From DATAQC01 sp038238185 (GTDB taxonomy: Bacteria > Actinomycetota > Acidimicrobiia > Acidimicrobiales > AC-14), in NCBI GenBank assembly GCA_038238185.1, contig JBBRXY010000005.1, forward strand, positions 12,432 to 76,431: 64,000 nucleotides of DNA. The letters are read 5' to 3'. The notes under the pieces were generated by a model that was given only the letters and a program-made list of their open reading frames with translations, searched no databases and had not been told where the DNA came from. Numbering within the stretch: the first letter of the stretch is position 1; each line of letters starts with the position of its first letter. Positions 1-9,197 of the stretch are shown here, in pieces. The position numbers and the translations under genes are program-made.

Positions 1-665
1 GCCACCTCCAATGGGTTGCGCGCCGGCGCGGCCACGTTGGTCCCCGGGGCGCCGCCGGCGGGAACGCCGTCGACGACCACCAGGCCCGGGGGGGGGACCA
101 CCGCCGGAGCGAGCACCCGACCGGCCCGGTCGACGAGCACCCACGCCGCCCCATCCTGGCGGATGACTGCCACCGCGGTTCGCTCGACGACCCGGATCCG
201 TACCGTCGAGGGCCATTCACGCACCACATCGGTGCGCAGGACCCACGGCAGCCTCGATACCCGTCGGGCCGCCCCGGTGCCGTCGACATCCGTCATGGCC
301 ACCCCACGGTCGATGGTGGCGGCGGTGCGCACTGCCGGAACACCTGTCTGGGTCGCCCCTTCGATCACCACGCCATCGACATCGAGGAGCGGTGTCCGGG
401 TGGCGCCCCAGGCGGCAACCAGGAGGGCCACCGTCACCAGGCCGACCACGACAAGGCGGAGGCGGCGCCGCCCGGCTTGGCGCAGCACGTCGATCTGGCG
501 TCGGCGGATCCGGGGGTCGATCGCCGCCCTGGGAGGCGTCCGAACCGTCGGGGCCGTTGGGGGCCGCAGAGCGCCAACGCCCGGACTCCCGGCCGTGCGG
601 CGGCCGTAGGTGCGCCTCCTCCGACCCTCAACCTTTGGTCGAACGTTAGGATCTGAAGTCTTCAT
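1..665 (-). CDS. ftsQ: Cell division protein FtsQ (partial, C-terminus beyond window)
   Basis: Bitopic divisome protein that links FtsL/FtsB-type partners to septal peptidoglycan synthesis. Reading down from the ATG at 665 gives about 221 residues before the window edge. There is a basic, Pro/Arg-rich cytoplasmic tail of about 70 residues, one membrane segment (about residues 70-86, rich in V, L and A), then a POTRA-like start (LLDVDGVVIEGATQTG) and the region with RLPWVLRTDVVREWPSTVRIRVVER, quoted here in two parts: RLPWVLRTDVV and REWPSTVRIRVVER. The W-P-x-T-x-x-I-x-V-x-E-R pattern is typical of FtsQ/DivIB. The ATG overlaps the murB stop as ATGA, so translation is coupled. Position last in the visible dcw order agrees. 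Seen: sequence and overlap; family call is by motif and synteny. Confidence 0.9.
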   Translation of the reverse strand, partial: MKTSDPNVRPKVEGRRRRTYGRRTAGSPGVGALRPPTAPTVRTPPRAAIDPRIRRRQIDVLRQAGRRRLRLVVVGLVTVALLVAAWGATRTPLLDVDGVVIEGATQTGVPAVRTAATIDRGVAMTDVDGTGAARRVSRLPWVLRTDVVREWPSTVRIRVVERTAVAVIRQDGAAWVLVDRAGRVLAPAVVPPPGLVVVDGVPAGGAPGTNVAAPARNPLEV

Positions 666-1609
666 CGAGCCTCCTCAGCGAAGCCGACAAGGTGGTTTTC
701 GACCTGGAGCCTCACGCCGGTGCGCTGCTCCACCAGGCGGGCCACCTCGGCCATCAGCGCAGCCACGTCGTCGGCCGATCCACCATCGTCCACCTGTACG
801 AAGTTGGCATGCTTGGGCGACACGAACGCGGATCCCCGCCGCAGGCCCTTCAGGCCAGCGTCGTCAATCAGGCGGCCGGCGGAGTCTCCGGGGGGGTTGG
901 TGAACACCGACCCGCCGTTGCTCCCCCCGGGCTGGTGCGCCCGCCGCCAGCGGACGATGTCGGCGATCGCCCTTTCGGAAGCGACGCGGTCGCCGGGTAT
1001 GAGAGCGAACCGGGCCGAGACCACCACGTGAGCCGGGCCCAGGGCCGAGCGCCGGTATCCGAGATCCAGCCGGTCGACGCCGACGGTCCCCTGGAGACGG
1101 CCGGCGTCTCCGGAAACGCCGTCGACGTTCCCTCCGGCGAGGTCGTAGACCCGGACCGACACCAGCGTCCGGCTGATGTCGCTGCCGTGGCCCCCGGCGT
1201 TCATGCGCACGGCGCCGCCCACCGAGCCGGGCACGCCGACCGACCACTCCAGGCCGGTGAGGCCGACGACCGCTGTTCGCCGGGCCAGAACCGGCAGGCT
1301 CACCGAGCCCCCGGCCACCACGTCGGTGCCGTCCACGGCGATCTCGCCGAACCCGGCGCCGAGCACGACGGCCAGGCCGGGGAACCCAGCGTCGGCCACG
1401 AGCAGATTGGAGCCCCGGCCGACGACCAGCACCTCCACTCCCGACTCCCGCACCGCCCGTCCGACCAGCTCGAGGTCGGCCTCGTCGGCGACCTCGACGA
1501 ACAGGGCGGCCGGTCCCCCGACCCGATAGGTGGTGAGGGGCCCGACCGGCATCCGACGCCGGGCCCGGTGGCCCAGGACGGCGGCGGCCCGCTCGACGGC
1601 ATCGTCCAC
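662..1609 (-). CDS. murB: UDP-N-acetylenolpyruvoylglucosamine reductase MurB
   Basis: FAD/NADPH enzyme making UDP-MurNAc, the second committed step of peptidoglycan precursor synthesis. The 315-residue protein has YRVGGPA, GRGSNLLVAD (FAD pyrophosphate loop), GVPGSVGGAVRMNAGGHG, the catalytic-serine segment GGSVFTNPPG and a C-terminal LQVENHLVG that carries the conserved Glu. The open frame extends much further upstream, but that part lies inside murC. GTG at 1609 sits 9 nt after a GGGGGCGG stretch; a TTG at 1618 is the alternative. It overlaps the murC end closely and ftsQ by 4 nt. Confidence 0.95.
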   Translation of the reverse strand: MDDAVERAAAVLGHRARRRMPVGPLTTYRVGGPAALFVEVADEADLELVGRAVRESGVEVLVVGRGSNLLVADAGFPGLAVVLGAGFGEIAVDGTDVVAGGSVSLPVLARRTAVVGLTGLEWSVGVPGSVGGAVRMNAGGHGSDISRTLVSVRVYDLAGGNVDGVSGDAGRLQGTVGVDRLDLGYRRSALGPAHVVVSARFALIPGDRVASERAIADIVRWRRAHQPGGSNGGSVFTNPPGDSAGRLIDDAGLKGLRRGSAFVSPKHANFVQVDDGGSADDVAALMAEVARLVEQRTGVRLQVENHLVGFAEEAR

Positions 1610-1614
1610 GCCGC

Positions 1615-3027
1615 TCAACCGCCCCCGCCCGCCGGCGGAGAGCCGGCGCCCCCCAGGAGGTCGACAGCCAGGGTCGTGACGTCGCCGGCCCCCACCGTGA
1701 GGCACACGTCGCCGGGAAGCAGCCGGGCCCACAGGAACGCCAACACCTCGTCCCGCTGCGGGAGCCAGGCCACGGCCTGGCGCGGGCGGGCCTCGCAGAC
1801 GGCGTCGACGACCAGTTTGCCGGTGATGCCGGGCAGAGGAACCTCCCCGGCGCCGTAGACGTCGGTGACGACGAGCAGGTCGATGCCATCGAACACGGTG
1901 CCGAACGAACGCCAGAGGGCGGCAGTGCGGCTGTACCGATGGGGCTGGAACACGCACACCACCCGTCGCCAGCCACCACCTCGGGCCGAGGCGACGGCGG
2001 CGGCCACCTTCGCAGGCAGGTGGGCATAGTCGTCGACCACGGTCACGCCGCCGGCCTGGCCCCTCACCTGGAAGCGCCGGTCGACCCCGGGATAGGCCGC
2101 CAGAGCGGAAGCGAGGGCTTCGAACGACACCCCCGGGCCCGCCCCACCCTCCACGGTCGCGGCTAGGGCGGCGGCGGCGTTGAGGGCATTGTGGCGCCCG
2201 GGGGCGGGGACCCGCACCCGGCCCAGCGCCCGCCCACCGTGTTCGAGCACGAAGCTGCTGGCCGCCGGTTCCAGCACCAGGCCGGCCAGCCGATAGTCGG
2301 CGTCGGGGGCCGTCCCGTAGGTGACAGCGCCGACCTGGCGGCCGATCCGGGCGGCGGGCGGGTCGTCGGCACAGACCAGCGCCTTGCGGGCACCGGCGAG
2401 GAACCGGCCGAAGGCGGCCTCGAGGGCGTCGAGGTCGCCCCAGTGGTCGAGGTGGTCGGGCGCCACGCTGGTGACCACGCCCACGTCGACGGGGAGGTCG
2501 AGGAAGGTTCCGTCGCTCTCGTCGGCCTCGACCACGAACCACTCGCCGGTGTCCCAGCGGGCCCCGGTGGCCATCCCGCCGATCAGGCCGCCGACGATGT
2601 ACGAGGGCCGAAGGCCGGCTCCCGCCAGGGTGGTGGCGAGCATGGCCGTGGTGGACGTCTTGCCGTGGGTCCCGGCGACGGCGATCGTGCGGCGACTGGC
2701 GGCGATGGCGGCCAGCAACGGGCCCCGGCGAACGACGGCGATGGAACGCTCGCCGGCGGCGACCAGCTCAGGGTTGTCCGCCGGTATGGCGGTCGACGGC
2801 GTGACGATCTCGGCGCTGCCGACGGCCGTTCCGTCGTGGCCGACGGTGACCACCACCCCTAGGGAGGCGAGGCGCTCCACCACCGGCGACCTCATCAGGT
2901 CGCTGCCCGACACGAGGTGGCCCTGGGCCACGAGCACCTCGGCGATGGCGCTCATGCCCGCTCCCCCGATACCCACCAGATGGATACGTCGGGGCCGGGT
3001 CAGGTTCACGCCCGGTTGATCAGTCAC
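1615..3027 (-). CDS. murC: UDP-N-acetylmuramate--L-alanine ligase MurC
   Basis: ATP-dependent ligase adding L-Ala to UDP-MurNAc. The 470-residue protein begins with the Rossmann-like HLVGIGGAGMSAIAEVL. It then has the ATP P-loop GTHGKTSTTAM (about residue 113), the metal-binding EADESDGTFL, a central APDHLDHWGD segment and the C-terminal DDYAHLP and FQPHRYSRT motifs, all standard for MurC. The start is GTG, in GTGACTGA, which overlaps the murG stop by 8 nt. The same 8-nt arrangement recurs elsewhere in this operon. Length is normal for the family. Confidence 0.96.
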   Translation of the reverse strand: MTDQPGVNLTRPRRIHLVGIGGAGMSAIAEVLVAQGHLVSGSDLMRSPVVERLASLGVVVTVGHDGTAVGSAEIVTPSTAIPADNPELVAAGERSIAVVRRGPLLAAIAASRRTIAVAGTHGKTSTTAMLATTLAGAGLRPSYIVGGLIGGMATGARWDTGEWFVVEADESDGTFLDLPVDVGVVTSVAPDHLDHWGDLDALEAAFGRFLAGARKALVCADDPPAARIGRQVGAVTYGTAPDADYRLAGLVLEPAASSFVLEHGGRALGRVRVPAPGRHNALNAAAALAATVEGGAGPGVSFEALASALAAYPGVDRRFQVRGQAGGVTVVDDYAHLPAKVAAAVASARGGGWRRVVCVFQPHRYSRTAALWRSFGTVFDGIDLLVVTDVYGAGEVPLPGITGKLVVDAVCEARPRQAVAWLPQRDEVLAFLWARLLPGDVCLTVGAGDVTTLAVDLLGGAGSPPAGGGG

Positions 3028-4153
3028 GGCGGGCGTGCTTCTCGACCAGGGCGACGACGGCCTCGGCGGCGTCTCGGTGAGCTGCTCCGGCGGAGGCGGT
3101 CGCCATCGCCGCGAGGGTGGTCTTGTCGTCCACCAGGGCGTTCACCTCGGCGACCAGGCGGGCGCCGTTCAGCTCGCCGTCGGCCACCATCACCGCGGCA
3201 CCGGCGTCGACCAGGTGACGGGCGTTGGCGGTCTGGTGGTCGCCGGGGGCGCCGGGGAGGGGGACCAAGATCGCCGGGATGCCGACCGCGGTCAGCTCGG
3301 CCACCGACCCGCCGGCCCGGCAGACAGCCACATCGGCCGCCGCCAGCAAGAGGTCCATGCGCTCTTCGTACTCCACCGGGTCGTACACCAACCCCCCGGT
3401 CGGCAGGCTGGGGACGGACTCGCTGACCAGCCCCCAGTCGCGGCGCCCGACGACGTGACGGACCACCAGGTCGGTGCGGTCGGCCCACCGTTCGAGAGCC
3501 TCCAGCACGGCGAGATTGATGCGCCGGGAGCCCAGCGATCCGCCGAAGGCCGCCACCACCTTCCGGTCGGTGGGCAGGCCGAGCGCCCGGCGGGCCTTGT
3601 CCCGGTCGCGGTCCCGGTCGACGGCGAGCATCTCGGGACGAATGGGGTTGCCGGTAACCATCGTCCGGGCCAGCCCGGTGCCCGGGAACGATGCCGCGGT
3701 GGCCTGGGCGAAGGGCCCGAAGAGCCGGTTGGCGGCGCCGGGAACAGCGTTCTGCTCGCACAGGACGAGCGGCACACCGAACACGATGGCGGCTACCGCT
3801 CCGGGCACGCTCGCGTAACCGCCCAGGGAGACGACCACGGCCGGCCGCCGGGTCTTCATCTCGGACAGTGCGGTGACGGCGGCGCGGACCAGGCCCCAGG
3901 CGGCGGCAACGCTGGCTCGCGACAACCGTCGTTCGATGCCCCTCCCGGGCAGGAGGGTGACGCCGAAGCCGGCCTCGGGCACGAGCCGGGCCTCGATGCC
4001 CACGGCGCTGCCCATCCAGTGGACGCTGTCGGGGGGATGCCCGGCAGCCACCAGGGCCTGGGCCACGGCCACGCCGGGCAGGACATGGCCGGCCGTCCCT
4101 CCCCCGGCGATCAGCACCCAGGTCCCTGCGTCACCACCCCGGGCCGACCTCAC
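3020..4153 (-). CDS. murG: Lipid II synthase MurG (GlcNAc transferase)
   Basis: Peripheral membrane GT28 enzyme that transfers GlcNAc from UDP-GlcNAc to lipid I. It has the N-terminal G-loop GGGTAGHVLPGVAVA, a second G-loop FGGSLGSRRIN and the UDP-binding segment AGGSVAELTAVGIPAILVPLP followed by GDHQTANA. At 377 residues it has normal length. The GTG start is preceded by GGAG about 6 nt upstream. It is separated from ftsW by 66 nt, the only sizeable gap in the lower half of the operon, and overlaps murC by 8 nt. Confidence 0.95.
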   Translation of the reverse strand: MRSARGGDAGTWVLIAGGGTAGHVLPGVAVAQALVAAGHPPDSVHWMGSAVGIEARLVPEAGFGVTLLPGRGIERRLSRASVAAAWGLVRAAVTALSEMKTRRPAVVVSLGGYASVPGAVAAIVFGVPLVLCEQNAVPGAANRLFGPFAQATAASFPGTGLARTMVTGNPIRPEMLAVDRDRDRDKARRALGLPTDRKVVAAFGGSLGSRRINLAVLEALERWADRTDLVVRHVVGRRDWGLVSESVPSLPTGGLVYDPVEYEERMDLLLAAADVAVCRAGGSVAELTAVGIPAILVPLPGAPGDHQTANARHLVDAGAAVMVADGELNGARLVAEVNALVDDKTTLAAMATASAGAAHRDAAEAVVALVEKHARRD

Positions 4154-4219
4154 GCCCGCTCCGGCATTCTTGTCGCGCTCAACGACGCCATGGGTGACCT
4201 TGGCGACAAGAACGGTGGG

Positions 4220-5470
4220 TCACGTCACGAGAGCCGACGACACCACTCCCGCGGGCCGGGACCGGGGCCGGCCCACCGCTACTCCCGCATCGGGTCGGTC
4301 CTTGGCCGAACCCTGCCGGGCAACGTTGGCGAGCATGCCGACGGCCGCCATGGTGATCACGAGGGACGAGCCGCCGAAGGAGACGAACGGCAGCGGCACA
4401 CCCGTCACCGGCAGGATCCCGATCACCGCCCCCACGTTGATGACGGCCTGGCCCACGACCCAGACGGTGACGCCGGCGGCCAGCAGGGTGCCGAAATGGT
4501 CGGGTGCCCGCACCGCCGCCCGCACGCCGAGGACGGCGAAAGCGGCGAAGAGGGCCACCACGAGCAGCGAGCCGACCAGACCCAGCTCCTCGCCGATGAT
4601 GGCGAAGATGAAGTCGGTATGGGCGTTGGGCAGGAACCCCCACTTGGCCCGGCTGGCACCGAGGCCGACCCCGGTGAGATGGCCGGTACCGAGGGCCACC
4701 AGCGACTGGGCCATCTGGTAGCCGGTGTTGGACGGGTCCTTCCATGGGTTCATGAACGAGAACATCCGTGCCCGGCGGTACCCCTCGACCAGGCTGAAGA
4801 ACACGCCGGCGGAACTGACGGCCAGGGTGAGAAGGCCCATCTGGGCCAGGGGTGCGCCGCCAACGAACAACACCGTCAGCACGATGATCACCATGATCAT
4901 GGCGGTCCCCATGTCGGGCTGCTTCAGGATGAGCAGTGCGGCGATCGCGGTGAGCACCAGGACGGGCCGGAGCACGACCGCTCGGGGACCGCTGCTGGCC
5001 GTCCGCCGGGCCAGGAGGTCGGCCGTGAACAACAGCATGGCCAGCTTCATCACCTCCGACGGCTGGAATCGAACCTGGCCGATGCCGATCCACCGGGCCG
5101 ACCCTCCGACGGTGACCCCCAGGCCGGGAACGAGCACGAGGACCAGCAGCGCCATGCAGAGGACGGTCAGGGGGACGGCAACGTGCCGCCACCTCCGATA
5201 GTCGACCCGGGCGGTGACGACCATGGCCAGAGCGCCGGCGCCCACCCACAGCAGCTGGCGCTCGAACAGGACCCACGGCCCGCCGTAGATGCGAAGGGCT
5301 GACACCGACGAGGCCGACAGCACCATCATCAGGCCGATCCCGCACAACAGGGCGACGACGGCCGGCAACCCGGTCCAAGCCCGGTCCCGTCGTTCGGTGG
5401 TCCTTCGGTGGGCTTCTTGAGCTGTGCCCGCCGGACGGGCCAGTCGGGTGAGTAGGGCAACGTCAGCCAT
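4220..5470 (-). CDS. ftsW: SEDS peptidoglycan glycosyltransferase FtsW
   Basis: Multi-pass SEDS-family polymerase that works with FtsI at the septum. About ten hydrophobic segments follow a basic N-terminus. Family signatures include SSSVSAL-type segment VLSASSVSAL, YRRWRH, GSARWIGIGQVRFQPSEVMKLA, KQPDMGTAMIM, LPNAHTDFIFAIIGEELGL and a C-terminal GVPLPFVSFGGSSL. An upstream ATG at 5503 would put 41 nt inside murD. ATG at 5470 is preferred because it has AGGAG 7 nt upstream and gives the same ATGGCTGA 8-nt overlap with murD seen at other junctions. Product is about 416 residues. Confidence 0.95.
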   Translation of the reverse strand: MADVALLTRLARPAGTAQEAHRRTTERRDRAWTGLPAVVALLCGIGLMMVLSASSVSALRIYGGPWVLFERQLLWVGAGALAMVVTARVDYRRWRHVAVPLTVLCMALLVLVLVPGLGVTVGGSARWIGIGQVRFQPSEVMKLAMLLFTADLLARRTASSGPRAVVLRPVLVLTAIAALLILKQPDMGTAMIMVIIVLTVLFVGGAPLAQMGLLTLAVSSAGVFFSLVEGYRRARMFSFMNPWKDPSNTGYQMAQSLVALGTGHLTGVGLGASRAKWGFLPNAHTDFIFAIIGEELGLVGSLLVVALFAAFAVLGVRAAVRAPDHFGTLLAAGVTVWVVGQAVINVGAVIGILPVTGVPLPFVSFGGSSLVITMAAVGMLANVARQGSAKDRPDAGVAVGRPRSRPAGVVSSALVT

Positions 5471-6794
5471 TGGCTGCTCCTGTTCCGAGGAGGTGGTGGA
5501 CACACCGGGCGAAGTCGTCGCCTCGCTCGGCGTAGGACCCGTACATGTCGAACGAGGCGCACCCCGGCGACAGGAGGACGGCGTCGCCGGGCCGGGCGAC
5601 GGCGGCCGCAGCCGCCACTGCGTCGGCCATGGACCCGGCTCGGGTCACGGGACGCAGGTCGGTAAAGGCGACCTCGACCTCGGCGGCTGCTTCACCGATG
5701 GCCACCACGGCGTGAACCGTCCCGGCCGATCTCGCCAGCAGCGTCAGGTCGAGGCCCTTGTTCCGGCCACCGGCAATCAGCACGGCGGACTCGAACGCCG
5801 ACACGGCGGCCAGGACGGCGTGGGGGTTGGTGGCCTTGGAGTCGTCGAACCAGCGGATGCCGCCCGCTTCGGCCACCAGGGCGAGCCGGTGGGGCAGGCT
5901 GTCGAACCGACGCAGCGCGGCGCGCACTCCGGCGAGCGTGCCTCCGGCGGCCATGGCGGCGGCCGAGGCGGCCAGGGCGTTGGCCCGGTCGTGGGGCAAC
6001 GACCGACGCAACTCGGACGCAGGCAGGATCTCACCCGGCGGCCCCACGAGAACCCCGTCGGCCACCCGCCAGTCGGCCGGCTGCTCCAGGCCGAAGGTCT
6101 CCACGGCTGCGGGGGCGCCGGCCGCGTGTCGGGCCACCACCGGGTCGTCGGCGTTGGCCACGGCCAGGTCGCCCCTCTTCTGCTGAGCCCAGATGCGAGC
6201 CTTGGCCGCCGCGTAGGCGTCGACGCCTCCGTGCCAGTCGAGGTGGTCCTCGGCCACGTTGAGCCACACCCCGACCTTCGGACGGAAGGTGTCGGTGCAC
6301 CAGAGCTGGAACGACGACACCTCGGCCACCACCACCTCGACGTCGCGCCGGACGGCATCGGACAAGGGGACGCCGATGTTGCCTCCGGCCACCGCCCGGA
6401 CCTCGGACGCGATCAGCATCTCGGCGATCAGCGCCGTCACCGTGGTCTTGCCGTTGGTGCCAGTGACAGCCACGAGGGGCAGGTCGGTCCATCGGAAAGC
6501 CAGCTCCACCTCGCCGCGCACCGGCACCCCCCGGGCCGAGGCCAGCCCGAACACGGGATGGGCAAGGGGCACGCCCGGGCTGGGCACGACGACATCGGAA
6601 CCTGCGACCAGGGCGGCCAGGGCCGAGGCATCGGGCGCCTCGACCAGCTCGATACCGAGACGGGTGGCCTGAGCCCGGACCTCTTCGCCGGGAGCATCGT
6701 CGAGGGCGACCACGCGGGCCCCGCGATCGTGCAGGTGACGCGCCACCGCCACGCCGCTGCGGCCGAGGCCCACGACCAGGGCGACCTCAGCCAC
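5463..6794 (-). CDS. murD: UDP-N-acetylmuramoylalanine--D-glutamate ligase MurD
   Basis: Cytosolic Mur ligase adding D-Glu. The 443-residue protein has an N-terminal GLGRSGVAVARHL nucleotide fold, the ATP P-loop VTGTNGKTTVTALI, VAEVSSFQL, NVAEDHLDWHGG, and the C-terminal FDDSKATNPHAVLAAV and LLSPGCASFDMYGSYAERGD segments typical of MurD. GTG start in GTGGCTGA overlaps mraY by 8 nt. The 3' end overlaps ftsW by 8 nt. Confidence 0.95.
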   Translation of the reverse strand: MAEVALVVGLGRSGVAVARHLHDRGARVVALDDAPGEEVRAQATRLGIELVEAPDASALAALVAGSDVVVPSPGVPLAHPVFGLASARGVPVRGEVELAFRWTDLPLVAVTGTNGKTTVTALIAEMLIASEVRAVAGGNIGVPLSDAVRRDVEVVVAEVSSFQLWCTDTFRPKVGVWLNVAEDHLDWHGGVDAYAAAKARIWAQQKRGDLAVANADDPVVARHAAGAPAAVETFGLEQPADWRVADGVLVGPPGEILPASELRRSLPHDRANALAASAAAMAAGGTLAGVRAALRRFDSLPHRLALVAEAGGIRWFDDSKATNPHAVLAAVSAFESAVLIAGGRNKGLDLTLLARSAGTVHAVVAIGEAAAEVEVAFTDLRPVTRAGSMADAVAAAAAVARPGDAVLLSPGCASFDMYGSYAERGDDFARCVHHLLGTGAANG

Positions 6795-7827
6795 TGGCCA
6801 CCGCCGAGCACCCGTGGGAGAGGAAGTCGGCGTAGAAGAGCCCTACGGCCAGGGCCCCGAACAACCCGGCGATGATCCAGAACCGCACGATCACGGTGGT
6901 CTCGGGCCAACCCAGGAGCTCGAAATGGTGATGGATCGGCGCCATCCGGAACACCCGGCGGCCCACGATCTGGAAGGCGGCCACCTGGACGACCACCGAC
7001 AGGGTGACCATCACGAACAACCCACCGACCACCGGCAGCAGGAGCTGTGTGTTGGTGGTGAGGGCGAGCGCGCCAAGAGCGGCGCCGATCGCCAACGACC
7101 CGGTGTCGCCCATGAAGATGCGCGCCGGGGCGGCGTTCCACCACAGGAATCCCGCGCAGGTCCCGGTGAAGGCGGCGGCCACGAGGGCTAGGTCGAGGGC
7201 CGGCCCCACGCCGTAGCAGTCGGGGTGACGAAACTGCCAGAAGCCGATGAACACGAACGTGGCGAAGGCGAAGATCGCCGAGCCGCCGGCCAGGCCGTCG
7301 AGGCCGTCGGTGAGGTTCACGGCATTGGCGGAGGCGAGGATGACGACCACCGCGAACACGCACCAGATCGGGACGCCGAGCCCCACACCGATGGATCGGG
7401 TGAACGAAAGGTCGGTACGCACCTTGGCCTTGTAGACGGCCAGGACGGCAAACAACAGCGCCACCCCGATCAGGCCGACGAGTTTCGCGGTCTTGTTGAG
7501 CCCGAGGCTGCGCTGGCGGGAGATCTTGATCCAGTCGTCGAGGAACCCCACGGCGGCGGCGCCCAGCGTGACCAGGCCCACCAGCAGGCCGGCGCTGGTG
7601 AAGACGGCGCCGGTGTTCAGATGGCCGGCCAGGTAGCCGAGGGTCACCGCCGCCAGCATGGTGATGCCGCCCATCGTGGGAGTGCCCGCCTTGGTGATGT
7701 GTCCCTGGGGGCCGTCCTCGCGGATCCGTTGGCCGATACCACGTTCCTGGAAGGCACGGATGAGAAGGGGCGTCCCCATCATGGAGGCGAGCAGCCCGAC
7801 TCCGAGGGCCACGAGCAGCGCTACCAC
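6787..7827 (-). CDS. mraY: Phospho-N-acetylmuramoyl-pentapeptide transferase MraY
   Basis: Integral membrane enzyme that loads phospho-MurNAc-pentapeptide onto undecaprenyl phosphate, giving lipid I. Motifs include QGHITKAGTPTMGG near the N-terminus, FLDDWIKI (catalytic Asp pair), NAVNLTDGLDGLAGG, FMGDTGSLAIGAALG and MAPIHHHFELLGWPE. About ten transmembrane segments lie in 346 residues. The GTG start overlaps murF by 7 nt. Confidence 0.96.
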   Translation of the reverse strand: MVALLVALGVGLLASMMGTPLLIRAFQERGIGQRIREDGPQGHITKAGTPTMGGITMLAAVTLGYLAGHLNTGAVFTSAGLLVGLVTLGAAAVGFLDDWIKISRQRSLGLNKTAKLVGLIGVALLFAVLAVYKAKVRTDLSFTRSIGVGLGVPIWCVFAVVVILASANAVNLTDGLDGLAGGSAIFAFATFVFIGFWQFRHPDCYGVGPALDLALVAAAFTGTCAGFLWWNAAPARIFMGDTGSLAIGAALGALALTTNTQLLLPVVGGLFVMVTLSVVVQVAAFQIVGRRVFRMAPIHHHFELLGWPETTVIVRFWIIAGLFGALAVGLFYADFLSHGCSAVASG

Positions 7828-9197
7828 GCCCCCATCCTCTCGACCGAGCCGGCGAGCACGGTGGCCAGACGCTCCATCCCGGCGGCGCGGCTGCCTTTGA
7901 CGAGCACGGCGTCGCCGGGGCCGACAGGCCCGACCCGGGTGACGGCGCGTCCGATGTCGGCCACGTCCTCGCCCTCATACGCAGGAGCCCCGACCGTCAC
8001 CAGCAGGTCGATGCCGAGCGACCGGGCGAGGGCCCCGATGCGGGCGTGCTCAGACGCGGACTGCTCGCCCAGCTCGCACATGGGGCCGAGCACGGCGACC
8101 CGGCGCTCGGCCTCGAGGGCGGCCAACGACCGGAGGGCCGCTTCGGTCGAGGCCGGGTTGGCGTTGTAGGCGTCGTTGAGGACGACGCCCCCGTCGAGCG
8201 AGCGGGTCAGCTCCATGCGCCACGGCGACGAGCGGGCCCGACGCAGGCCGGCGGCCACGTCGTCGAGCGACACCCCCAGGGCCAAGGCGGCGGCGGCCGC
8301 GGCGGCGGCGTTGGCTGCCTGGTGGGCACCACGCAGGCCCAGGCGGACCTCGATGCTGCCCCACGACGACGCCAGCCGGAACGACGGTCGAAGCTCCCCG
8401 TCGAGCACGACGTCGCACGCCCGGACATCGCCGCCCTCGACCCCGTAGGTGAGCACCTCGGCGGCCGAGACCGATCGCATGGCGGCCACCCGCTCGTCGT
8501 CGGCGTTCAGTACGGCAGTGCCCGAGGGCGGCAGGGCCTCGACCAGTTCCGCCTTGGCCCGGGCCACATTGGCGAGCGACCCCAGCATCTCCGTGTGGGC
8601 CATGCCGACGTTGGTGACCACGCCGACCGTCGGGCGGGCGATCCGGCAGAGGGCGGCGATGTGGCCCACGCCCCTCGCGCCCATCTCGACCACGACGACC
8701 TCGGTGTCGTCGGCGGCGTTCAGCAGGGTGAGCGGTACTCCCAGCTCGTTGTTGAACGAGCGTTCGCTGGCGGCGACCCGCATCGGCCCGTCGAGGGCGG
8801 CGGCGAGCAGGTCCTTGGTGGAGGTCTTACCGGCGGAGCCGGTGATGCCGATCACCCGGTCGCCGAGACGATCGCGCCCGGCCCGCCCGAGGTCGGCCAG
8901 GGCGGCCGTGGTGTCTTCGACGAGAACGGCGGTCCTCGGCCCCGCCGGCTCCGTGCCCGAACGGAGTGTCGGCTCCGTGCCCGAACGGAGTGTCGGCTCC
9001 GAGGTCAGGTAGGCGGCTGCGCCGGCGGCGAGTGCCCCGTCGATGAAGTCGTGGCCATCACGGGCTGCCTTCACGGCCACGAACAGCTCCCCGCCGACGA
9101 CCGACCGGGAATCGATGGTCACGCCACTCACCTCGGTGTCCGGCCCCGAGAGAACGCCACCCACGGCTTCGGCGACGGCTGCGGCCTGCCATCTCAT
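7821..9197 (-). CDS. murF: UDP-MurNAc-tripeptide--D-alanyl-D-alanine ligase MurF
   Basis: Mur ligase completing the pentapeptide. The 458-residue protein has IDSRSVVGGELFVAV, the P-loop ITGSAGKTSTKDLLAAAL, ERSFNNELGVPLTLL, EMGARGVGHI, NVGMAHTEMLG, NDAYNANPAST and LGPMCELGEQS, all MurF-type. Odd: between the N-terminal and ATPase domains it carries two tandem copies of the octapeptide GTEPTLRS plus a third partial copy, encoded by a 24-bp DNA repeat (8947-9000). The insertion keeps frame and probably sits in the interdomain linker. ATGA overlap with murE. Confidence 0.95.
   Translation of the reverse strand: MRWQAAAVAEAVGGVLSGPDTEVSGVTIDSRSVVGGELFVAVKAARDGHDFIDGALAAGAAAYLTSEPTLRSGTEPTLRSGTEPAGPRTAVLVEDTTAALADLGRAGRDRLGDRVIGITGSAGKTSTKDLLAAALDGPMRVAASERSFNNELGVPLTLLNAADDTEVVVVEMGARGVGHIAALCRIARPTVGVVTNVGMAHTEMLGSLANVARAKAELVEALPPSGTAVLNADDERVAAMRSVSAAEVLTYGVEGGDVRACDVVLDGELRPSFRLASSWGSIEVRLGLRGAHQAANAAAAAAAALALGVSLDDVAAGLRRARSSPWRMELTRSLDGGVVLNDAYNANPASTEAALRSLAALEAERRVAVLGPMCELGEQSASEHARIGALARSLGIDLLVTVGAPAYEGEDVADIGRAVTRVGPVGPGDAVLVKGSRAAGMERLATVLAGSVERMGAW
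8947..9000. repeat. 24-bp tandem repeat inside murF
   Basis: Two perfect 24-bp copies (8947-8970 and 8971-8994) and a partial third. Each unit contains the inverted repeat CTCCGTGCCCGAACGGAG, so each could form a 6-bp-stem hairpin. In frame it encodes GTEPTLRS. Confidence 0.9.

Noticed and set aside
3035..5302. 755-codon plus-strand open frame opposite murG and ftsW
   Set aside because: His/Gly/Asp/Gln-rich composition typical of antisense frames in GC-rich DNA; no motif; both opposing genes are certain.
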